Shown: positions 45,201 through 58,524 of the stretch, piece after piece | Layout of the letters: the number at the start of each line of letters is the position of its first letter | How positions within the stretch are numbered: the stretch's first letter is position 1 | Source: Notolepis coatsorum | Lineage: Eukaryota; Chordata; Actinopteri; Aulopiformes; Paralepididae | Length of the DNA: 64,000 nt | Assembly: GCA_963971535.1 (NCBI GenBank) | Contig: CAXASK010002195.1 | Span: forward strand, 70,201-134,200 | Direction of reading: 5' to 3' | Program-made: the position numbers and the translations under genes | The notes under the pieces: generated by a model | Told to the model about the DNA's origin: nothing | The model's input: the letters and a program-made list of their open reading frames with translations, nothing else | The model's database searches: none

Positions 45201-48200
45201 CCTGTTCTCATTCTAACAGCCTCTATACCCATCTGTTTCAGTCCTGTTCTCATTCTAGCAGCCTCTATACCTCTCTGTTTCAGTCCTGTTCTCATTCTAG
45301 CAGCGTCTATACCTCTCTGTTTCAGTCCTGTTCTCATTCTAGCAGCCTCTATACCTCTGTTTCAGTCCTGTTCTCATCCTAGCAGCCTCTATACCTCTCT
45401 GTTTCAGTCCTGTTCTCATTCTAGCAGCCTCTATACCTCTCTGTTTCAGTCCTGTTCTCATTCTAGCAGCCTCTTTACCTGTTTCAGTCATGTTCTCATT
45501 CTAGCAGCCTCTATACCTCTCTGTTTCAGTCCTGTTCCCATCTTAGCAGCCTCTACACCTCTCTGTTTCAGTCCTGTTCTCATTTTAGCAGCCTCTATAC
45601 CTCTCTGTTTCAGTCCTGTTCTCATTCTAGCAGCCTCTATACCTATCTGTTTCAGTCCTGTTCTCATTCTAGCAGCCTCTATACCTCTGTTTCAGTCCTG
45701 TTCTCATCCTAGCAGCCTCTATACCTCTCTGTTTCAGTCCTGTTCTCATTCTAGCAGCCTCTATACCTCTCTGTTTCAGTCCTGTTCTCATTCTAGCAGC
45801 CTCTATACCTCTGTTACAGTCCTGTTCTCATCATAGCAGCCTCTATACCTCTGTTTCAGTCCTGTTCTCATCCTAGCAGCCTCTATACCTCTCTGTTTCA
45901 GTCCTGTTCTCATTCTAGCAGCCTCTATACCTCTCTGTTTCAGTCCTGTTCTCATTCTAGCAGCCTCTTTACCTCTGTTTCAGTCCTGTTCTCATCATAG
46001 CAGCCTCTATACCTCTCTGTTTCAGTCCTGTTCTCATTCTAGCAGCCTCTATACCTCTCTGTTTCAGTCCTGTTCTCATTCTAGCAGCCTCTATACCTCT
46101 CTGTTTCAGTCCTGTTCTCATTCTAGCAGCCTCTATACCTCTCTGTTTCAGTCCTGTTCTCATTCTAGCAGCCTCTATACCTCTCTGTTTCAGTCCTGTT
46201 CTCATTCTAGCAGCCTCTATACCTCTCTGTTTCAGTCCTGTTCTCATCCTAGCAGCCTCTATACCTCTCTGTTTCAGTCCTGTTCTCATTCTAGCAGCCT
46301 CTCTACCTCTCTGTTTCAGTCCTGTTCTCATTCTAGCAGCCTATATACCTCTCTGTTTCAGTCCTGTTCTCATTCTAGCAGCCTCTATACCTTTCTGTTT
46401 CAGTCCTGTTCTCATTCTAGCAGCCTCTCTACCTGTCTGTTTCAGTCCTGTTCTCATTCTAGCAGCCTCTATACCTTTCTGTTTCAGTCCTGTTCTCATT
46501 CTAGCAGCCTATATACCTCTCTGTTTCAGTCCTGTTCTCATTCTAGCAGCCTCTATACCTTTCTGTTTCAGTCCTGTTATCATTCTAGCAGCCTCTATAC
46601 CTGTTTCAGTCATGTTCTCATTCTAGCAGCCTCTATACCTCTCTGTTTCAGTCCTGTTCCCATCTTAGCAGCCTCTACACCTCTCTGTTTCAGTCCTGTT
46701 CTCATTTTAGCAGCCTCTATACCTCTCTGTTTCAGTCCTGTTCTCATTCTAGCAGCCTCTATACCTATCTGTTTCAGTCCTGTTCTCATTCTAGCAGCCT
46801 CTATACCTCTGTTTCAGTCCTGTTCTCATCCTAGCAGCCTCTATACCTCTCTGTTTCAGGCCTGTTCTCATTCTAGCAGCCTCTATACCTCTCTGTTTCA
46901 GTCCTGTTCTCATTCTAGCAGCCTCTATACCTCTGTTACAGTCCTGTTCTCATCATAGCAGCCTCTATACCTCTCTGTTTCAGTACTGTTCTCATTCTAG
47001 CAGCCTCTATACCTTTCTGTTTCAGTCCTGTTCTCATTCTAGCAGCCTCTCTACCTCTCTGTTTCAGTCCTGTTCTCATTCTAACAGCCTCTATACCTCT
47101 CAGTTTCAGTCCTGTTCTCATCCTAGCAGCCTCTATACCTCTCTGTTTCAGTCCTGTTCTCATTCTAACAGCCTCTATGCCTCTGTTTCAGTCCTGTTCT
47201 CATTCTAGCAGCCTCTACACCTCCTGGTTTCAATCCTGTTCTCATTCAAGCAGCCTCTATGCCTCTGTTTCAGTCCTGTTCTCATTCTAGCAGCATTTAT
47301 ACCTCTCTGTTTCAGTCCTGTTCTCATTCTAACAGCCTCTATACCTCTGTTTCAGTCCTGTTCTCATCCTAGCAGCCTCTATACCTCTCTGTTTCAGTCC
47401 TGTTCTCATTCTAACAGCCTCTATACCCATCTGTTTCAGTCCTGTTCTCATTCTAGCAGCCTCTATACCTCTCTGTTTCAGTCCTGTTCTCATTCTAGCA
47501 GCGTCTATACCTCTCTGTTTCAGTCCTGTTCTCATTCTAGCAGCCTCTATACCTCTGTTTCAGTCCTGTTCTCATCCTAGCAGCCTCTATACCTCTCTGT
47601 TTCAGTCCTGTTCTCATTCTAGCAGCCTCTATACCTCTCTGTTTCAGTCCTGTTCTCATTCTAGCAGCCTCTATACCTCTCTGTTTCAGTCCTGTTCTCA
47701 TTCTAGCAGCCTCTATACCTCTCTGTTTCAGTCCTGTTCTCATTCTAGCAGCCTCTATACCTCTCTGTTTCAGTCCTGTTCTCATCCTAGCAGCCTCTAT
47801 ACCTCTCTGTTTCAGTCCTGTTCTCATTCTAGCAGCCTCTCTACCTCTCTGTTTCAGTCCTGTTCTCATTCTAGCAGCCTCTATACCTCTCTGTTTCAGT
47901 CCTGTTCTCATTCTAGCAGCCTCTATACCTCTGTTTCAGTCCTGTTCTCATTCTAGCAGCATATATACCTCTCTGTTTCAGTCCTGTTCTCATTCTAGCA
48001 GCCTATATACCTCTCTGTTTCAGTCCTGTTCTCATTCTAGCAGCCTCTATACCTTTCTGTTTCAGTCCTGTTCTCATTCTAGCAGCCTCTATACCTCTCT
48101 GTTTCAGTCCTGTTCTCATTCTAGCAGCTTCTATATCTCTGTTTCAGTCCTGTTCTCATTCTAGCAGCCTCTCTACCTGTCTGTTTCAGTCCTGTTATCA

Positions 48201-51200
48201 TTCTAGCAGCCTCTATACCTTTCTGTTTCAGTCCTGTTCTCATTCTAGCAGCCTCTATATTTCTGTTTCAGTCCTGTTCTCATTCTAGCAGCCTATATAC
48301 CTCTGTTTCAGTCCTGTTCTCATCCTAGCAGCCTCTATACCTCTCTGTTTCTGTCCTGTTCTCATTCTAGCAGCCTCTATACCTCTCTGTTTCTGTCCTG
48401 TTCTCATTCTAGCAGCCTCTCTACCTCTCTGTTTCAGTCCTGTTCTCATTATAGCAGCCTCTATACCTCTCTGTTTCAGCCCTGTTCTCATTATAGCAGC
48501 CTCTATACCTCCCTGTTTCAGTCCTGTTCTCATTCTAGCAGCCTCTATACCCCTCTGTTTCAGTCCTGTTCTCATCATAGCAGCCTCTATACCTCTCTGT
48601 TTCAGTCCTGTTCTCATTCTAGCAGCCTCTATACCTCTCTGTTTCAGTCCTGTTCTCATTCTAGCAGCCTCTATACCTCTCTGTTTCAGTCCTGTTCTCA
48701 TTCTAGCAGCCTCTATACCTCTCTGTTTCAGTCCTGTTCTCATCCTAGCAGCCTCTATACCTCTCTGTTTCAGTCCTGTTCTCATTCTAGCAGCCTCTAT
48801 ACCTCTGTTACAGTCCTGTTCTCATCATAGCAGCCTCTATACCTCTCTGTTTCAGTACTGTTCTCATTCTAGCAGCCTCTATACCTTTCTGTTTCAGTCC
48901 TGTTCTCATTCTAGCAGCCTCTCTACCTCTCTGTTTCAGTCCTGTTCTCATTCAAGCAGCCTCTATGCCTCTGTTTCAGTCCTGTTCTCATTCTAGCAGC
49001 ATTTATACCTCTCTGTTTCAGTCCTGTTCTCATTCTAACAGCCTCTATACCTCTGTTTCAGTCCTGTTCTCATCCTAGCAGCCTCTATACCTCTCTATTT
49101 CAGTCCTGTTCTCATTCTAGCAGCCTCTCTACCTCTCTGTTTCAGTCCTGTTCTCATTCTAGCAGCCTCTATACCTCTCTGTTTCAGTCCTGTTCTCATT
49201 CTAGCAGCCTCTATACCTCAGTTTCAGTCCTGTTCTCATTCTAGCAGCATATATACCTCTCTGTTTCAGTCCTGTTCTCATTCTAGCAGCCTATATACCT
49301 CTCTGTTTCAGTCCTGTTCTCATTCTAGCAGCCTATATACCTCTCTGTTTCAGTCCTGTTCTCATTCTAGCAGCCTCTATACCTTTCTGTTTCAGTCCTG
49401 TTCTCATTCTAGCAGCCTCTCTACCTGTCTGTTTCAGTCCTGTTCTCATTCTAGCAGCCTCTATACCTCTGTTTCAGTCCTGTTCTCATTCTAGCAGCCT
49501 CTATACCTTTCTGTTTCAGTCCTGTTATCATTCTAGCAGCCTCTATACCGTTCTGTTTCAGTCCTGTTCTCATTCTAGCAGCCTCTATACCTGTTTCAGT
49601 CATGTTCTCATTCTAGCAGCCTCTATACCTCTCTGTTTCAGTCCTGTTCCCATCTTAGCAGCCTCTACACCTCTCTGTTTCAGTCCTGTTCTCATTTTAG
49701 CAGCCTCTATACCTCTCTGTTTCAGTCCTGTTCTCATTCTAGCAGCCTCTATACCTATCTGTTTCAGTCCTGTTCTCATTCTAGCAGCCTCTATACCTCT
49801 GTTTCAGTCCTGTTCTCTTCCTAGCAGCCTCTATACCTCTCTGTTTCAGTCCTGTTCTCATTCTAGCAGCCTCTATACCTCTCTGTTTCAGTCCTGTTCT
49901 CTTTCTAGCAGCCTCTATACCTCTGTTACAGTCCTGTTCTCATCATAGCAGCCTCTATACCTCTCTGTTTCAGTACTGTTCTCATTCTAGCAGCCTCTAT
50001 ACCTTTCTGTTTCAGTCCTGTTCTCATTCTAGCAGCCTCTCTACCTCTCTGTTTCAGTCCTGTTCTCATTCTAACAGCCTCTATACCTCTCAGTTTCAGT
50101 CCTGTTCTCATCCTAGCAGCCTCTATACCTCTCTGTTTCAGTCCTGTTCTCATTCTAACAGCCTCTATGCCTCTGTTTCAGTCCTGTTCTCATTCTAGCA
50201 GCCTCTACACCTCCTGGTTTCAATCCTGTTCTCATTCAAGCAGCCTCTATGCCTCTGTTTCAGTCCTGTTCTCATTCTAGCAGCATTTATACCTCTCTGT
50301 TTCAGTCCTGTTCTCATTCTAACAGCCTCTATACCTCTGTTTCAGTCCTGTTCTCATCCTAGCAGCCTCTATACCTCTCTGTTTCAGTCCTGTTCTCATT
50401 CTAACAGCCTCTATACCCATCTGTTTCAGTCCTGTTCTCATTCTAGCAGCCTCTATACCTCTCTGTTTCAGTCCTGTTCTCATTCTAGCAGCGTCTATAC
50501 CTCTCTGTTTCAGTCCTGTTCTCATTCTAGCAGCCTCTATACCTCTGTTTCAGTCCTGTTCTCATCCTAGCAGCCTCTATACCTCTCTGTTTCAGTCCTG
50601 TTCTCATTCTAGCAGCCTCTATACCTCTCTGTTTCAGTCCTGTTCTCATTCTAGCAGCCTCTTTACCTCTGTTTCAGTCCTGTTCTCATCATAGCAGCCT
50701 CTATACCTCTCTGTTTCAGTCCTGTTCTCATTCTAGCAGCCTCTATACCTCTCTGTTTCAGTCCTGTTCTCATTCTAGCAGCCTCTATACCTCTCTGTTT
50801 CAGTCCTGTTCTCATTCTAGCAGCCTCTATACCTCTCTGTTTCAGTCCTGTTCTCATCATAGCAGCCTCTATACCTCTCTGTTTCAGTCCTGTTCTCATT
50901 CTAGCAGCCTCTATACCTCTCTGTTTCAGTCCTGTTCTCATTCTAGCAGCCTCTATACCTCTCTGTTTCAGTCCTGTTCTCATTCTAGCAGCCTCTATAC
51001 CTCTCTGTTTCAGTCCTGTTCTCATCCTAGCAGCCTCTATACCTCTCTGTTTCAGTCCTGTTCTCATTCTAGCAGCCTCTATACCTCTGTTACAGTCCTG
51101 TTCTCATCATAGCAGCCTCTATACCTCTCTGTTTCAGTACTGTTCTCATTCTAGCAGCCTCTATACCTTTCTGTTTCAGTCCTGTTCTCATTCTAGCAGC

Positions 51201-54200
51201 CTCTCTACCTCTCTGTTTCAGTCCTGTTCTCATTCAAGCAGCCTCTATGCCTCTGTTTCAGTCCTGTTCTCATTCTAGCAGCATTTATACCTCTCTGTTT
51301 CAGTCCTGTTCTCATTCTAACAGCCTCTATACCTCTGTTTCAGTCCTGTTCTCATCCTAGCAGCCTCTATACCTCTCTATTTCAGTCCTGTTCTCATTCT
51401 AGCAGCCTCTCTACCTCTCTGTTTCAGTCCTGTTCTCATTCTAGCAGCCTCTATACCTCTCTGTTTCAGTCCTGTTCTCATTCTAGCAGCCTCTATACCT
51501 CTGTTTCAGTCCTGTTCTCATTCTAGCAGCATATATACCTCTCTGTTTCAGTCCTGTTCTCATTCTAGCAGCCTATATACCTCTCTGTTTCAGTCCTGTT
51601 CTCATTCTAGCAGCCTATATACCTCTCTGTTTCAGTCCTGTTCTCATTCTAGCAGCCTCTATACCTTTCTGTTTCAGTCCTGTTCTCATTCTAGCAGCCT
51701 CTCTACCTGTCTGTTTCAGTCCTGTTCTCATTCTAGCAGCCTCTATACCTCTGTTTCAGTCCTGTTCTCATTCTAGCAGCCTCTATACCGTTCTGTTTCA
51801 GTCCTGTTCTCATTCTAGCAGCCTCTATACCTGTTTCAGTCATGTTCTCATTCTAGCAGCCTCTATACCTCTCTGTTTCAGTCCTGTTCCCATCTTAGCA
51901 GCCTCTACACCTCTCTGTTTCAGTCCTGTTCTCATTTTAGCAGCCTCTATACCTCTCTGTTTCAGTCCTGTTCTCATTCTAGCAGCCTCTATACCTATCT
52001 GTTTCAGTCCTGTTCTCATTCTAGCAGCCTCTATACCTCTGTTTCAGTCCTGTTCTCTTCCTAGCAGCCTCTATACCTCTCTGTTTCAGTCCTGTTCTCA
52101 TTCTAGCAGCCTCTATACCTCTCTGTTTCAGTCCTGTTCTCTTTCTAGCAGCCTCTATACCTCTGTTACAGTCCTGTTCTCATCATAGCAGCCTCTATAC
52201 CTCTCTGTTTCAGTACTGTTCTCATTCTAGCAGCCTCTATACCTTTCTGTTTCAGTCCTGTTCTCATTCTAGCAGCCTCTCTACCTCTCTGTTTCAGTCC
52301 TGTTCTCATTCTAACAGCCTCTATACCTCTCAGTTTCAGTCCTGTTCTCATCCTAGCAGCCTCTATACCTCTCTGTTTCAGTCCTGTTCTCATTCTAACA
52401 GCCTCTATGCCTCTGTTTCAGTCCTGTTCTCATTCTAGCAGCCTCTACACCTCCTGGTTTCAATCCTGTTCTCATTCAAGCAGCCTCTATGCCTCTGTTT
52501 CAGTCCTGTTCTCATTCTAGCAGCATTTATACCTCTCTGTTTCAGTCCTGTTCTCATTCTAACAGCCTCTATACCTCTGTTTCAGTCCTGTTCTCATCCT
52601 AGCAGCCTCTATACCTCTCTGTTTCAGTCCTGTTCTCATTCTAACAGCCTCTATACCCATCTGTTTCAGTCCTGTTCTCATTCTAGCAGCCTCTATACCT
52701 CTCTGTTTCAGTCCTGTTCTCATTCTAGCAGCGTCTATACCTCTCTGTTTCAGTCCTGTTCTCATTCTAGCAGCCTCTATACCTCTGTTTCAGTCCTGTT
52801 CTCATCCTAGCAGCCTCTATACCTCTCTGTTTCAGTCCTGTTCTCATTCTAGCAGCCTCTATACCTCTCTGTTTCAGTCCTGTTCTCATTCTAGCAGCCT
52901 CTTTACCTCTGTTTCAGTCCTGTTCTCATCATAGCAGCCTCTATACCTCTCTGTTTCAGTCCTGTTCTCATTCTAGCAGCCTCTATACCTCTCTGTTTCA
53001 GTCCTGTTCTCATTCTAGCAGCCTCTATACCTCTCTGTTTCAGTCCTGTTCTCATTCTAGCAGCCTCTATACCTCTCTGTTTCAGTCCTGTTCTCATTCT
53101 AGCAGCCTCTATACCTCTCTGTTTCAGTCCTGTTCTCATTCTAGCAGCCTCTATACCTCTCTGTTTCAGTCCTGTTCTCATCCTAGCAGCCTCTATACCT
53201 CTCTGTTTCAGTCCTGTTCTCATTCTAGCAGCCTCTCTACCTCTCTGTTTCAGTCCTGTTCTCATTCTAGCAGCCTATATACCTATCTGTTTCAGTCCTG
53301 TTCTCATTCTAGCAGCCTCTATACCTTTCTGTTTCAGTCCTGTTCTCATTCTAGCAGCCTCTCTACCTGTCTGTTTCAGTCCTGTTCTCATTCTAGCAGC
53401 CTCTATACCTTTCTGTTTCAGTCCTGTTCTCATTCTAGCAGCCTATATACCTCTCTGTTTCAGTCCTGTTCTCATTCTAGCAGCCTCTATACCTTTCTGT
53501 TTCAGTCCTGTTATCATTCTAGCAGCCTCTATACCGTTCTGTTTCAGTCCTGTTCTCATTCTAGCAGCCTCTATACCTGTTTCAGTCATGTTCTCATTCT
53601 AGCAGCCTCTATACCTCTCTGTTTCAGTCCTGTTCCCATCTTAGCAGCCTCTACACCTCTCTGTTTCAGTCCTGTTCTCATTTTAGCAGCCTCTATACCT
53701 CTCTGTTTCAGTCCTGTTCTCATTCTAGCAGCCTCTATACCTATCTGTTTCAGTCCTGTTCTCATTCTAGCAGCCTCTATACCTCTGTTTCAGTCCTGTT
53801 CTCATCCTAGCAGCCTCTATACCTCTCTGTTTCAGTCCTGTTCTCATTCTAGCAGCCTCTATACCTCTCTGTTTCAGTCCTGTTCTCATTCTAGCAGCCT
53901 CTATACCTCTGTTACAGTCCTGTTCTCATCATAGCAGCCTCTATACCTCTCTGTTTCAGTACTGTTCTCATTCTAGCAGCCTCTATACCTTTCTGTTTCA
54001 GTCCTGTTCTCATTCTAGCAGCCTCTCTACCTCTCTGTTTCAGTCCTGTTCTCATTCTAACAGCCTCTATACCTCTCAGTTTCAGTCCTGTTCTCATCCT
54101 AGCAGCCTCTATACCTCTCTGTTTCAGTCCTGTTCTCATTCTAACAGCCTCTATGCCTCTGTTTCAGTCCTGTTCTCATTCTAGCAGCCTCTACACCTCC

Positions 54201-57200
54201 TGGTTTCAATCCTGTTCTCATTCAAGCAGCCTCTATGCCTCTGTTTCAGTCCTGTTCTCATTCTAGCAGCATTTATACCTCTCTGTTTCAGTCCTGTTCT
54301 CATTCTAACAGCCTCTATACCTCTGTTTCAGTCCTGTTCTCATCCTAGCAGCCTCTATACCTCTCTGTTTCAGTCCTGTTCTCATTCTAACAGCCTCTAT
54401 ACCCATCTGTTTCAGTCCTGTTCTCATTCTAGCAGCCTCTATACCTCTCTGTTTCAGTCCTGTTCTCATTCTAGCAGCGTCTATACCTCTCTGTTTCAGT
54501 CCTGTTCTCATTCTAGCAGCCTCTATACCTCTGTTTCAGTCCTGTTCTCATCCTAGCAGCCTCTATACCTCTCTGTTTCAGTCCTGTTCTCATTCTAGCA
54601 GCCTCTATACCTCTCTGTTTCAGTCCTGTTCTCATTCTAGCAGCCTCTATACCTCTGTTTCAGTCCTGTTCTCATCATAGCAGCCTCTATACCTCTCTGT
54701 TTCAGTCCTGTTCTCATTCTAGCAGCCTCTATACCTCTCTGTTTCAGTCCTGTTCTCATTCTAGCAGCCTCTATACCTCTCTGTTTCAGTCCTGTTCTCA
54801 TTCTAGCAGCCTCTATACCTCTCTGTTTCAGTCCTGTTCTCATTCTAGCAGCCTCTATACCTCTCTGTTTCAGTCCTGTTCTCATCCTAGCAGCCTCTAT
54901 ACCTCTCTGTTTCAGTCCTGTTCTCATTCTAGCAGCCTCTCTACCTCTCTGTTTCAGTCCTGTTCTCATTCTAGCAGCCTCTATACCTCTCTGTTTCAGT
55001 CCTGTTCTCATTCTAGCAGCCTCTATACCTCTGTTTCAGTCCTGTTCTCATTCTAGCAGCATATATACCTCTCTGTTTCAGTCCTGTTCTCATTCTAGCA
55101 GCCTATATACCTCTCTGTTTCAGTCCTGTTCTCATTCTAGCAGCCTCTATACCTTTCTGTTTCAGTCCTGTTCTCATTCTAGCAGCCTCTATACCTCTCT
55201 GTTTCAGTCCTGTTCTCATTCTAGCAGCTTCTATATCTCTGTTTCAGTCCTGTTCTCATTCTAGCAGCCTCTCTACCTGTCTGTTTCAGTCCTGTTATCA
55301 TTCTAGCAGCCTCTATACCTTTCTGTTTCAGTCCTGTTCTCATTCTAGCAGCCTCTATATTTCTGTTTCAGTCCTGTTCTCATTCTAGCAGCCTATATAC
55401 CTCTGTTTCAGTCCTGTTCTCATCCTAGCAGCCTCTATACCTCTCTGTTTCTGTCCTGTTCTCATTCTAGCAGCCTCTATACCTCTCTGTTTCTGTCCTG
55501 TTCTCATTCTAGCAGCCTCTCTACCTCTCTGTTTCAGTCCTGTTCTCATTATAGCAGCCTCTATACCTCTCTGTTTCAGCCCTGTTCTCATTATAGCAGC
55601 CTCTATACCTCCCTGTTTCAGTCCTGTTCTCATTCTAGCAGCCTCTATACCTCTCTGTTTCAGTCCTGTTCTCATTCTAGCAGCCTCTATACCACTCTGT
55701 TTCAGTCCTGTTCTCATTCTAGCAGCTTCTATGCCTCTGTTTCAGTCCTGTTCTCATTCTAGCAGCCTCTATACCTCTCTGTTTCAGTCCTGTTCTCATT
55801 CTAGCAGCCTCTCTACCTCTCTGTTTCAGTCCTGTTCTCATTATATCAGCCTCTATACCTCTCTGTTTCAGCCCTGTTCTCATTATAGCAGCCTCTATAC
55901 CTCCCTGTTTCAGTCCTGTTCTCATTCTAGCAGCCTCTATACCTCTCTGTTTCAGTCCTGTTCTCATTCTAGCAGCCTCTATACCACACTGTTTCAGTCC
56001 TGTTCTCATTCTAGCAGCTTCTATGCCTCTGTTTCAGTCCTGTTCTCATTCTAGCAGCCTCTATACCTCTCTGTTTCAGTCCTGTTCTCATTCTAGCAGC
56101 CTCTCTCTGTTTCAGTCCTGTTCTCATTCTAGCAGCCTATATACCTCTGTTTCAGTCCTGTTCTCATTCTAGCAGCCTCTATACCTCTCTGTTTCAGTCC
56201 TGTTCTCATTATAGCAGCCTCTATACCTCTCTGTTTCAGTCCTGTTCTCATTCTAGCAGCCTCTATACCCCTCTGTTTCAGTCCTGTTCTCATTCTAGCA
56301 GCCTCTATACTTCTGTTTCAGTCCTGTTCTCATTCTAGCAGCCTCTATACTTCTGTTTCAGTCCTGTTCTCATTCTATCAGCCTCTATACCTCTCTGTTT
56401 CAGTCCTGTTCTCATTCGAACAGCCTCTATACCTCTCTGTTTCAGTCCTGTTCTCATTCTAGCAGCCTCTATACCCCTCTGTTTCAGTCCTGTTCTCATT
56501 ATAGCAGCCTCTATACCTCTCTGTTTCAGCCCTGTTCTCATTATAGCACTCTCTATACCTCCCTGTTTCAGTCCTGTTCTCATTCTAGCAGCCTCTATAC
56601 CTCTCTGTTTCAGTCCTGTTCTCATTCTAGCAGCTTCTATGCCTCTGTTTCAGTCCTGTTCTCATTCTAGCAGCCTCTATACCCCTCTGTTTCAGTCCTG
56701 TTCTCATTCTAGCAGCCTCTATACCTCTCTGTTTCAGTCCTGTTCTCATTCTAGCAGCCTCTCTCTGTTTCAGTCCTGTTCTCATTCTAGCAGCCTATAT
56801 ACCTCTGTTTCAGTCCTGTTCTCATTCTAGCAGCCTCAATACCTCTCTGTTTCAGTCCTGTTCTCATTCTAGCAGCCTCTATACCTCTCTGTTTCAGTCC
56901 TGTTCTCATTCTAGCAGCCTCTATACCTCTGTTTCAGTCCTGTTCTCATTCTAGCAGCCTCTATACCTCTCTGTTTCAGTCCTGTTCTCATTCGAACAGC
57001 CTCTATACCTCTCTGTTTCAGTCCTGTTCTCATTCTAGCAGGCTCAATACCCCTCTGTTTCAGTCGTGTTCTCATTCTAGCAGCCTCTATACCTCTCTGT
57101 TTCAGTCCTGTTCTCCTTCTAGCAGCCTTTATACCTCTCTGTTTCAGTCCTGTTCTCATTCTAGCAGATTCTATACCTCTGTTTCAGTCCTGTTCTCATT

Positions 57201-58524
57201 CTAGCAGCCTCTCTACCTTTCTGTTTCAGTCCTGTTCTCATTCTAGCAGCCTCTCTACCTCTCTGTTTCAGTCCTGTTCTCATCCTAGCAGCCTCTATAC
57301 CTCTGTTTCAGTCCTGTTCTCATTCTAGCAGCCTCTATACCTTTCTGTTTCAGTCCTGTTCTCATTCTAGCAGCCTCTATGCCTCTGTTTCAGTCCTGTT
57401 CTCATTCATACAGCCTCTATACCTCCTGGTTTCAGTCCTGTTCTCATTCTAGAAGCCTCTATACCTCTCTGTTTCAGTCCTGTTCTCATTCTAGCAGGCT
57501 CTATACCTCTCTGTTTCAGTCCTGTTCTCATTCTAGCAGCCTCTATACACCTCTGTTTCAGTCCTGTTCTCATTCTAGCAGCCTCTATACCTCTCTGTTT
57601 CAGTCCTGTTCTCATTCTAGCAGCCTCTCTACCTCTCTGTTTCAGTCCTGTTCTAATTCTAGCAGCCTCTATACCTCTGTCTCAGTCCTGTTCTCATTCT
57701 AGCAGCCTCTATACCTCTCTGTTTCAGTCCTGTTCTCATTCTAGCAGCCTCTATACCTTTCTGTTTCAGTCCTGTTCTCATTCTAGCAGCCTCTCTACCT
57801 CTCTGTTTCAGTCCTGTTCTCATTCTAACAGCCTCTATGCCTCTGTTTCAGTCCTGTTCTCATTCTAGCAGCCTCTACACCTCCTGGTTTCAATCCTGTT
57901 CTCATTCAAGCAGCATCTATGCCTCTGTTTCAGTCCTGTTCTCATTCTAGCAGCCTCTATACCTCTCTGTTTCTGTCCTGTTCTCATTCTAACAGCCTCT
58001 ATACCTCTGTTTCAGTCCTGTTCTCATCCTAGCAGCCTCTATACCTCTCTGTTTCAGTCCTGTTCTCATTCTAACAGCCTCTATACCCATCTGTTTCAGT
58101 CCTGTTCTCATTCTAGCAGCCTCTATACCTCTCTGTTTCAGTCCTGTTCTCATTCTAGCAGCGTCTATACCTCTCTGTTTCAGTCCTGTTCTCATTTTAG
58201 CAGCCTCTATACCTCTCTGTTTCAGTCCTGTTCTCATTCTAGCAGCCTCTATGCCTCTGTTTCAGTCCTGTTCTCATTCTAGCAGCCTCTATACCTATCT
58301 GTTTCAGTCCTGTTCTCATTCTAGCAGCCTCTATACCTCTGTTTCAGTCCTGTTCTCATCCTAGCAGCCTCTATACCTCTCTGTTTCAGTCCTGTTCTCA
58401 TTCTAGCAGTCTCTATACCTCTCTGTTTCAGTACTGTTCGCATTCTAGCAGCCTCTATACCGCTGTTTCAGTCCTGTTCTCATTCTAACAGCCTCTATAC
58501 CTCTGTTTCAGTCCTGTTCTCATC

